From: Actinomycetota bacterium
GTDB lineage: Bacteria > Actinomycetota > Actinomycetes > Actinomycetales > Microbacteriaceae
DNA: 64,000 bases
Direction: 5' to 3'
Assembly: GCA_030838475.1 (NCBI GenBank)
Contig: JAUZFP010000051.1
Location: 1 to 64,000 of the forward strand
The notes under the pieces are model-generated. The model made no database searches. It saw nothing but the letters and a program-made list of their open reading frames with translations, and was not told the DNA's origin. Position numbers and translations under genes: made by a program. Shown piece after piece: positions 58,163-64,000 of the stretch; the first letter of the stretch is position 1, and each line of letters begins with the position of its first letter.

Positions 58163-59194
58163 CTAGTATGTGCCGAGAATGTCGTAGACGAAGATCAACG
58201 TTCCCGAGGGGTATCCGCTCGGCGCCTTGCCGGAGGGATACCCCGCCTTAGGCGGCACCACCACGAGGACCTGGCTGCCGACCCGCTGGCCGACGAGCGC
58301 CTTGACCGATCCCTTGTCGAGGAACTGTCCGCCGGCGTTGGCGGCCAGCGCCTTCAGGGAATAGAACCGCGGTGTGTGGTCGGTCCAGGTCGAGTCGAAT
58401 GTCGTCGTCGGAGCGGGATCCGTCCACGAGACACCCTGGACCTGGAGCAGGACCTTCTGGCCGGCCTTGACCTTCTCCCCGCTTCCGCCACGGACGAGCT
58501 CCGTCTGGAGTGTCTTGGGCGGCTCCTGCAGGTCGAGCGTGAGGCCCGGAGTCCCGTCGCCAGAAGTGACGACCGAGGGAAAGCCGGACTGAAGCGGCTG
58601 CAGGATGCCGGTCGCACGCCCGCGGAAACCGTCGCCGATGTCGGTGACGAGAACCATGGTGTCCGTGCCAGCCAGACTCTGAGCACTGGCTGCCGAGGCG
58701 CTGCCGTAGACCTGTGCGGCCGTGAGCACGGTGACAATTCGCGAGCCAACCCGGGCACACTGCAACGCCTTAGTGACGGTCAGCGGCAGGACGGTCGACT
58801 TGTCGCCAACGGGCACCTGCACGGCGGTCGCCTTCGAGTAGGCCGCCGTCTGAGCCGTTGCCCCGACCAGCTTGCCAGTTTCGCCGACATACAGGACCGA
58901 CGAGATTTCGGCGATGTCGCCCTTCCCAAGTATCAGCCCGGTGCCCTGGTGGAGCACAGAATTCTCGACCTTTGACGCCTTGGTCGGAGTCGGGACGTGA
59001 ACCTTCGGCTTGGTGCCGATCGCCCCGCTGGCCGAGATCGACTCAGAGGCTGCGCCACCGCCGAAGGCGGGCACGCATCCCTGCACCTGCGCCGGCAGGT
59101 CGCTGCATGCGGCAACGCTGGCAACGAAGGCTGAGGCGAGCAGAATCGCGGCCAACTTGCGCACGACACCAGTTTTCGATCGGTCCTGAATCAC
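58163..59194 (-). CDS. FKBP-type peptidyl-prolyl isomerase lipoprotein
   Basis: Extracytoplasmic prolyl isomerase. 343 residues. The signal peptide ends in the lipobox SVAAC near residue 30. Two FKBP-like domains appear, a degenerate one (about 75-170) and a more typical C-terminal one with SGEKVKAGQKVLLQVQGVSW, TFDSTW and the end PPKAGYPSGKAPSGYPSGTLIFVYDIL. FKBP genes next to pafA and pafB are common in actinobacteria. It has its own promoter in the 3' end of trmI. Confidence 0.88.
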   Translation of the reverse strand: MIQDRSKTGVVRKLAAILLASAFVASVAACSDLPAQVQGCVPAFGGGAASESISASGAIGTKPKVHVPTPTKASKVENSVLHQGTGLILGKGDIAEISSVLYVGETGKLVGATAQTAAYSKATAVQVPVGDKSTVLPLTVTKALQCARVGSRIVTVLTAAQVYGSASAASAQSLAGTDTMVLVTDIGDGFRGRATGILQPLQSGFPSVVTSGDGTPGLTLDLQEPPKTLQTELVRGGSGEKVKAGQKVLLQVQGVSWTDPAPTTTFDSTWTDHTPRFYSLKALAANAGGQFLDKGSVKALVGQRVGSQVLVVVPPKAGYPSGKAPSGYPSGTLIFVYDILGTY

Positions 59195-59199
59195 GTGAA

Positions 59200-60213
59200 T
59201 TACTCTAACGGTTCTGTGTCTGGCGAAATGCTGTCCCCCGCCGCAGCGGAGGCCGCCGCGCGAGCCTCACGGATGGACTTGCGGAGGCTCTTGTCGCTCG
59301 CCGTGCGATCGCCGAGAGCGCCCGGCGTCCACACCTCCACGTCGTCGTCGGAGTAGTCGGATTTGGATGCACGGCGCGCGACCTCCGGCAGCCGGGCTCC
59401 GGGAGCCAGGCGCCTCGTCGCGATCAGGAATCCGGTGTGTCCGATCATCCGGTGGTCTGGCCGCACCGCGAGTCCCTCGACGTGCCACGTGCGCACCATG
59501 GTTTCCGCGGAGTCCGGCGCCGTGAACTGGCCCGTGGCCCGGATCGCTTCGGCCGTTCGCGAGAGTTGGGTGACGGTCGCGACGTAGCAGAGCAGCACGC
59601 CGCCCGGGGTGAGAACGTCGGCGGCCGCGTCGATGCATTCCCACGGGGCGAGCATGTCGAGCACCACCCGATCGACGGATCCGGCATCGACTGCCGACGG
59701 TACCGCCTCGACGAAATCACCGACGGTGATTGACCAGTTGGCGGGAACGGCCCCCAGGAAGGCCTCGGCGTTCGCCTGCGCGATGTCCGCGAATTCCTGC
59801 CTGCGCTCGAACGAGTGCAGCGTGCCATCCGGTCCGATCGCCCGAAGCAACCAGAGCGCGAGCGCGCCAGAGCCGACGCCCGCCTCAACGACGACCGCGC
59901 CGGGAAAGATGTCGGCCATTCCGAGAATCTGGGCGGCATCCTTCGGGTAGATGATCGCCGCCCCACGCGGCATCGACATCACGAAGTCGGTGAGGAGCGG
60001 ACGGAGCGCGAGGTAGTCGACTCCCGTGCTGCTCGTAACAACGGAGGCGTCCGGCTGACCGATCACGAGGTCGTGATCGAGGATTCCCGTGTGCGTGTGA
60101 AATTCGCCGTGGGTTTCGAGGGTGATGGTATTCAGCCTGCCCTTCGGGCCGGTCAACTGAACGCGGTCGCCGGGCCGGAACGGGCCGCTCTGCCGGCGCA
60201 TGGCGTGGGTCAT
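59200..60213 (-). CDS. trmI: tRNA (adenine-N1)-methyltransferase (TrmI)
   Basis: SAM-dependent methylation of adenine 58 in tRNA. 337 residues. The N-terminal beta domain is followed by the Rossmann methyltransferase: YPKDAAQILGMADIFPGAVVVEAGVGSGALALWLLRAIG near 95-130, DRVVLDMLAPWECIDAAADVLTPGG near 200. The last 60 residues are a charged tail. ATG 60213 has AGGAG upstream and overlaps the HAD gene stop as ATGA. Confidence 0.94.
   Translation of the reverse strand: MTHAMRRQSGPFRPGDRVQLTGPKGRLNTITLETHGEFHTHTGILDHDLVIGQPDASVVTSSTGVDYLALRPLLTDFVMSMPRGAAIIYPKDAAQILGMADIFPGAVVVEAGVGSGALALWLLRAIGPDGTLHSFERRQEFADIAQANAEAFLGAVPANWSITVGDFVEAVPSAVDAGSVDRVVLDMLAPWECIDAAADVLTPGGVLLCYVATVTQLSRTAEAIRATGQFTAPDSAETMVRTWHVEGLAVRPDHRMIGHTGFLIATRRLAPGARLPEVARRASKSDYSDDDVEVWTPGALGDRTASDKSLRKSIREARAAASAAAGDSISPDTEPLE
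59202..59207 (-). promoter_or_regulatory. -10 element TAGAGT of leaderless FKBP gene
   Basis: On the minus strand TAGAGT ends seven bases before GTG 59194. No ribosome binding site is present. Confidence 0.4.
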
Positions 60214-60887
60214 CGCCGTGCTCCTGACTGTGAGGCAGCCAGAACCTGGGCAAGGTCCTCCACACCGCGACCGGAGAGGGTGGGCCACACGGCGAATGTG
60301 CCGTCATCGATCAACGGAAGGTTGAGAGGTACGCCGATCGCCGCGGCGCCTGCGGCCAATGCCGACGCGACTCCCGGAGGGGAATCCTCAATTGCAACGC
60401 AGTCGGACGGGGCCACGCCCAGCAACTCGGCTGCTCGAAGGTAGGCGGCCGGGTGCGGCTTGCTGTGTTCGACATCGTCGCCGGCGACGACATAGTCAAA
60501 TGCGTCGAAGTCGATTGCATCGACGACCAGGTGCGCGAGCGTTCCGATCGACATGGTGACGAGTGCGGTGCGGACGTCGGCGGCGCGCAGTTCGAGCAGA
60601 AGTTCCCGCGCCCCGGGGCGCCACGGCAGCCCGCCGGACCGGATGCGCTCCGCCACGGTTGCAGTGAGGGAGTCGATGATCTCCATCTCCGTCAGTTTGA
60701 CGCCGCGTGATTGCAGCACGCGCGCCGAATGCCAAAGCCCCTGGCCCGCGAGCTGAATCGCCTCGTCAAACGACCAGGTTCCGCCGAACGAGGTGATGAG
60801 GTCGGTTTCGGCGTCTACCCAGAAGGGCTCGGTGTCGATGATGGTGCCGTCCATGTCCCAGAGAACGGCGGCGGGGAGAGCGGTCAC
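60210..60887 (-). CDS. HAD-superfamily hydrolase (phosphoglycolate/beta-phosphoglucomutase-like)
   Basis: 225 residues. Motif I is WDMDGTIIDTEPFW near residue 10, motif II TALVTMSIGTL near 105, motif III with SKPHPAAYLRAAELL near 147, and motif IV in CVAIEDSPPGVASALAAG near 172. A helical cap lies between motifs I and II. The substrate is unknown. It overlaps trmI by four bases. GTG 60887 is placed by the leaderless promoter. Confidence 0.88.
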   Translation of the reverse strand: MTALPAAVLWDMDGTIIDTEPFWVDAETDLITSFGGTWSFDEAIQLAGQGLWHSARVLQSRGVKLTEMEIIDSLTATVAERIRSGGLPWRPGARELLLELRAADVRTALVTMSIGTLAHLVVDAIDFDAFDYVVAGDDVEHSKPHPAAYLRAAELLGVAPSDCVAIEDSPPGVASALAAGAAAIGVPLNLPLIDDGTFAVWPTLSGRGVEDLAQVLAASQSGARR

Positions 60888-60895
60888 AACGCCCG

Positions 60896-60901
60896 ATTCT
60901 A
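60896..60901 (-). promoter_or_regulatory. -10 element TAGAAT of leaderless HAD gene
   Basis: On the minus strand TAGAAT ends eight bases before GTG 60887, without a ribosome binding site. Confidence 0.5.
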
Positions 60902-61002
60902 CGGTGCCGATCGAGCGCGGTTGGGCCCAAGTGGGATGACTCGGCCTATCCTTGTTAGAGAATGTGCGCTCGAAGTGATGCGTACGGCTAAGGATTTCTT
61001 AC

Positions 61003-61896
61003 GTGGCAGAGAGCTCAGGATTCACGACAGGTCGAATCCTCGTCGTGGCCTTCGAGGGCTGGAACGACGCGGGTGAGGCGGCCAGCGGAGTTGTCGAGAC
61101 GCTCAGGGCACAGCTCGATGTGTATCCCATCGCGGAGGTCGACCCCGAGGACTACTTCGACTACCAGTTCAACCGGCCAACAGTCGAGACCGACGACGAT
61201 GGTGCTCGCCAGCTGATTTGGCCCGGCGTGACGATTTACGGACCCACCACGCCGAGTTCGACGCCCGGAGCCGCAATCTACCTGATGCTGGGGACCGAGC
61301 CGTCCCGCGGCTGGAAGACGTTCACGGAGGAGATCTTCGAGGTCCTCGATGACGCCGAGATCACGGGCATCGTTTTCCTGGGCGCCATGCTGGCCGACGT
61401 GCCCCACACCCGGCCGATCTCGGTCTTCACGAGCAGCGAGAATTCGGATGTTCGGGAGGCGCTCGGCATCGAGCGAAGTAGCTACGAGGGGCCTGTCGGC
61501 ATTCTGTCCGTGCTCTCCGATGCGGCCGACAAGGCGGGAATCGCGACGGTCTCGATCTGGGCATCCGTTCCGCACTATGTTCACAACTCGCCCTCGCCGA
61601 AGGCGACCCTCGCGATGATCGAGAAGCTCGAGGAGCTCATCGACGTCGTTATTCCGCGCGGCGACCTTGTCGCTGAGTCCGAGGCCTGGGAGAACGGCAT
61701 CGACGCTCTCGCCGGCGATGACGAGGAGATGGCGGCGTACATCGAGCAGCTCGAGCAGGCGCGGGACACCGTCGACTCCCCCGAGGCGAGCGGCGACGCG
61801 ATTGCCGAGGAGTTCGAACGCTACCTGCAGCGGCGGGACGGTCGTGATGGCCGAGGTTCGGCCGGCGACGACCCGTGGCGGCCACCCGCGCCGTAG
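61003..61896 (+). CDS. PAC2 family protein
   Basis: 297 residues of the PAC2 (proteasome assembly chaperone-like) family. GRILVVAFEGWNDAGEAASGVVETL opens the domain, and TGIVFLGAMLADVPHTRPISVF and WASVPHYVHNSPSPKATLAMIEKLEEL follow. The last ~60 residues are acidic and charged. Bacterial members have no proven link to proteasome assembly, and no proteasome gene is visible here. GTG 61003 has AAGGA eight bases upstream. Its gene neighbour mshC is the usual one in actinobacteria. Confidence 0.9.
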   Translation: MAESSGFTTGRILVVAFEGWNDAGEAASGVVETLRAQLDVYPIAEVDPEDYFDYQFNRPTVETDDDGARQLIWPGVTIYGPTTPSSTPGAAIYLMLGTEPSRGWKTFTEEIFEVLDDAEITGIVFLGAMLADVPHTRPISVFTSSENSDVREALGIERSSYEGPVGILSVLSDAADKAGIATVSIWASVPHYVHNSPSPKATLAMIEKLEELIDVVIPRGDLVAESEAWENGIDALAGDDEEMAAYIEQLEQARDTVDSPEASGDAIAEEFERYLQRRDGRDGRGSAGDDPWRPPAP

Positions 61897-61906
61897 TGCG
61901 TCAGAT

Positions 61907-63124
61907 TTAGAGCTGGATCCCCAGTAGGGCGTCGATGGCCAGAATGTCTCCGTCGCTCGCGGGCGTCCCGCTTTCGATCGCGTGGTCAACGGCGTCGATT
62001 GCCCGCGCGGTATTCAGATCGTCGGCGATGGCCTCGCGGAGCACGGTCGTCAGCTCGAGCGTCCCACCCTCGACCGGGTTTGCGGCCCAGCCGCTCCACC
62101 GTCCGAGGCGCGCCGTCGCGGTCGCGAGGACGGCATCCGACCACTCCCAGTTGTCGCGATAGCGCTGCGCAAGGATGGCCAGGCGCAGGGCTCGAGGATC
62201 GATGCCGGAGTCGAGCAGCTCGTCGACGAGGACGATGTTGCCAACAGACTTGCTCATCTTCTCGCCCCGGAATGCGACGAGACCGGTGTGCGAATAGATG
62301 GAGGCCAGCGGGGTTCCGGTGAGCGCGATCGTGTGACCGGCGGTGAACTCGTGGTGCGGAAAGATCAGGTCGGCGCCTCCGCCCTGCACGGTGATTGGCA
62401 GGTCGAGGAACTCGGCGGAAATGACCGAACACTCGATGTGCCAGCCGGGGCGGCCCGGGCCCACAACGCTGGTCCAGCTGGGCTCGTCGTCGCGCTCGGC
62501 CTTCCAGAGCAGGGCGTCGAGCGGGTCGCGTTTACCCGGGCGTTCAGGATCACCGCCCCGCACCGCGCTCAGCGCGAGCATGCGGGCGCGATCGTATGAG
62601 CTCTCATCCCCCAGCATCCACGGCTCGTTCGCCTCCACGGCGGCCGTGTCGAAGTAGTAGTCGCCCTCGAGCACGTACGCGAGACCGCGGTCGGCGAGTG
62701 ACTTGACCGCGGCCGCGATCTCGTGGATGCGCTCCGTGACGGCGATGTAGTGATCGGGCGGAATGACCCGCAGTGCCTCCATGTCGACGCGAAAGCGGTC
62801 GGTCTGCGCCGCCCCAAGCTCGCGCCAGTCCATCCCTCGGGCGAGCGCGCGCTCCAGCAGCGGGTCATCCACGTCCGTCGAATTCTGGACGTAGCTGACG
62901 TCGAAGTCGGCATCGAGCCAGAGGCGAATAAGCGTGTCGTAGGCGACGTAGGTGGCCGCGTGGCCGATGTGTGTGGCGTCGTAGGGCGTGATGCCGCAGA
63001 CGTAGATGCTGGCCACGGCGTTCGGTTTGGCATCCAGAAGGCGCGCGGATGCGGTGTCCCAGATCCGCGGGACGGGAGCGCTGCCGGTGAGTCGCGGAAC
63101 CTCGGGTCGGCTCCAGGACTTCAC
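61907..63124 (-). CDS. mshC: L-cysteine:1D-myo-inositol 2-amino-2-deoxy-alpha-D-glucopyranoside ligase (MshC)
   Basis: ATP-dependent ligase of mycothiol synthesis, joins cysteine to GlcN-inositol. 405 residues, class I aminoacyl-tRNA synthetase fold close to CysS. YVCGITPYDATHIGHAATYVAYD has the HIGH motif and zinc cysteine, GPGRPGWHIECSVIS the second zinc ligands, FPHHEFTAGHTIA, and the KMSKS loop GEKMSKSVGNIVLVDELL. The absence of a CysS anticodon-binding domain and the length mark it as MshC. It implies mycothiol as the low-molecular-weight thiol. Confidence 0.94.
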   Translation of the reverse strand: MKSWSRPEVPRLTGSAPVPRIWDTASARLLDAKPNAVASIYVCGITPYDATHIGHAATYVAYDTLIRLWLDADFDVSYVQNSTDVDDPLLERALARGMDWRELGAAQTDRFRVDMEALRVIPPDHYIAVTERIHEIAAAVKSLADRGLAYVLEGDYYFDTAAVEANEPWMLGDESSYDRARMLALSAVRGGDPERPGKRDPLDALLWKAERDDEPSWTSVVGPGRPGWHIECSVISAEFLDLPITVQGGGADLIFPHHEFTAGHTIALTGTPLASIYSHTGLVAFRGEKMSKSVGNIVLVDELLDSGIDPRALRLAILAQRYRDNWEWSDAVLATATARLGRWSGWAANPVEGGTLELTTVLREAIADDLNTARAIDAVDHAIESGTPASDGDILAIDALLGIQL

Positions 63125-63130
63125 CCCTGA

Positions 63131-63136
63131 AGCGTA
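63131..63136 (-). promoter_or_regulatory. -10 element TACGCT of leaderless mshC
   Basis: On the minus strand TACGCT ends six bases before GTG 63124. The 23-base gap to the upstream gene leaves no room for a leader. Confidence 0.4.
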
Positions 63137-63147
63137 TCCCGCCGCGC

Positions 63148-64000
63148 TCAGTAGTTCGTGAGCAGGTCGCCGAGCACCCGACGGCCGAAGACGAGCGCGT
63201 CGAGCGGCACGCGTTCATCCACCCCGTGGAACAGGGCGGGAAAGTCGAGTTCTGGCGGGAGTTGGAGCGGCGCAAAACCGTATCCCGTAATGCCCAGCTT
63301 GGACAGCGCCTTGTTGTCGGTGCCGCCAGACAGCAGGTAGGGAAGCACCGGTGCCCCAGGGTCGGCCGCCTGAAGAGCGCCAACCATGGCATCCACGAGC
63401 GGGCCCTCGAAGCGGTTCTCGAGTCCGATGTCCTCGTGGAGCACCTCGAGCTCGACGTGCGGTCCGATCAGCTCGCGCACCTCCGCGAGAACGGATTCTT
63501 CCTCGCCGGCGAGGCAGCGGATGTCGACAAGGGCTTCCGCCACGTCAGGAATGACGTTGTGCTTGTAGCCGGCCTTCAGAAGCGTCGGGTTCGTCGTCGT
63601 GCGCAGCGAGGCCTGGATGAAGCCGGCCGCGGTACCGGTGCTGAGCACGAGCTCCTCGGGGCCGATCTGGGTCGCATCCACTTCCATGATTCGCGCGAGT
63701 TCGGTCACGAGTTGCTCCGTGGTCGCGGTGAGGTGCACGGGCCAGTCGCGTCGACCCAGCATGACGACGGCTTCCGCGAGACGGGTGATCGCGTTCGCGT
63801 GAATGACCCTGCTGCCGTGTGCCGCCGTGCCGCGCGCGGTGAGCTTGATCCAGATGAGCGCCTTCTCGCCGGTCTGCAGCAGGTAGGCGCGCGTCCCGTT
63901 CAGCATGACCGAGTATCCGCCGACCTCGCTTATCGCCTCCGTCGCGCCGGCGAACAGTTCCGGGTTGTTGTCGACGAGGTAGTGCGAGCCGTAGACGCCG
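63148..64000 (-). CDS. M20/M25/M40 family metallopeptidase, partial (N-terminus outside window)
   Basis: The last ~284 residues of a zinc peptidase. Reading into the window edge gives GVYGSHYLVDNNPELF. Then AHGSRVIHANAITRLAEAV is the dimerisation region, IPDVAEALVDIRCLAGEEE follows, and LPYLLSGGTDNKALSKLGITGYGFAPLQLP carries the final metal-binding segment. The N-terminal metal site (HxD) lies beyond position 64000. Same strand as mshC and 23 bases upstream of it. Confidence 0.88.
   Translation of the reverse strand, partial: GVYGSHYLVDNNPELFAGATEAISEVGGYSVMLNGTRAYLLQTGEKALIWIKLTARGTAAHGSRVIHANAITRLAEAVVMLGRRDWPVHLTATTEQLVTELARIMEVDATQIGPEELVLSTGTAAGFIQASLRTTTNPTLLKAGYKHNVIPDVAEALVDIRCLAGEEESVLAEVRELIGPHVELEVLHEDIGLENRFEGPLVDAMVGALQAADPGAPVLPYLLSGGTDNKALSKLGITGYGFAPLQLPPELDFPALFHGVDERVPLDALVFGRRVLGDLLTNY

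Overview
The window is a high-GC actinobacterial chromosome segment, most likely from the family Microbacteriaceae. The evidence is the actinobacterial dcw gene order without ftsA, the presence of sepF, divIVA (wag31), rbpA and mshC (mycothiol synthesis), the qcrCAB/ctaCDEF respiratory genes, and a pafBC-helY block. The segment is almost fully coding. It has no rRNA, tRNA, CRISPR array, insertion sequence or phage gene that I can recognise.

Layout. (1) 87-14425: cell-wall and division cluster murE-murF-mraY-murD-ftsW-murG-murC-ftsQ-ftsZ-yggS-sepF-divIVA, then lspA. Most junctions are 4-base stop/start overlaps. (2) 14431-25039: a RluA-type pseudouridine synthase, dnaE, a flavin reductase, hisD, nrdR, pyrD, a DUF3043 membrane protein, an M20 dipeptidase and an A-type Fe-S carrier. 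(3) 25196-32971: ctaC-ctaD-ctaF facing ctaE-qcrC-qcrA-qcrB, which together supply the core of the cytochrome bcc-aa3 branch. The two operons converge on a 468-base non-coding gap that holds an odd inverted-repeat structure. (4) 33051-49254: an accessory region. It has trpD, a lactate 2-monooxygenase-like enzyme, an FMN reductase, a YchJ-like protein, a three-gene operon (O-acetylhomoserine sulfhydrylase type, DszA/NtaA-type monooxygenase, beta-hydroxyacid dehydrogenase), a secreted lipase, an ArsR-SRPBCC fusion with a clear operator, an EthD-like protein, a 19-codon small ORF with an ideal ribosome binding site, a patatin, a D-threonine aldolase-like enzyme, a trpG/trpE-type pair, an HbpS-like protein, a Nudix hydrolase and an atypical short-chain dehydrogenase. 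(5) 49354-64000: nfeD and an SPFH protein, GDPD, rbpA, lnt, helY, pafC, pafB, an FKBP lipoprotein, trmI, a HAD phosphatase, a PAC2 protein, mshC and a truncated M20 peptidase.

Three themes stand out. First, at least a dozen genes carry a TANNNT or CATAAT -10 hexamer exactly 6-9 bases before the start codon and no Shine-Dalgarno sequence, which is the signature of leaderless mRNAs. In two cases the hexamer begins with the stop codon of the upstream gene. Second, the block trmI/FKBP/pafBC/helY is collinear with the proteasome locus of other actinobacteria but lacks the Pup-proteasome genes and tatAC at their usual places. Third, the accessory region holds several small regulatory or coding elements that ordinary annotation would miss: the 43178 small ORF, the 42672 operator, the 44213 palindrome, and an ECF-type promoter before rbpA.

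I did not find a clear new defence system or biosynthetic cluster. The best candidates for something undescribed are the 335-base inverted-repeat element at 28302-28636 and the small ORF at 43178.
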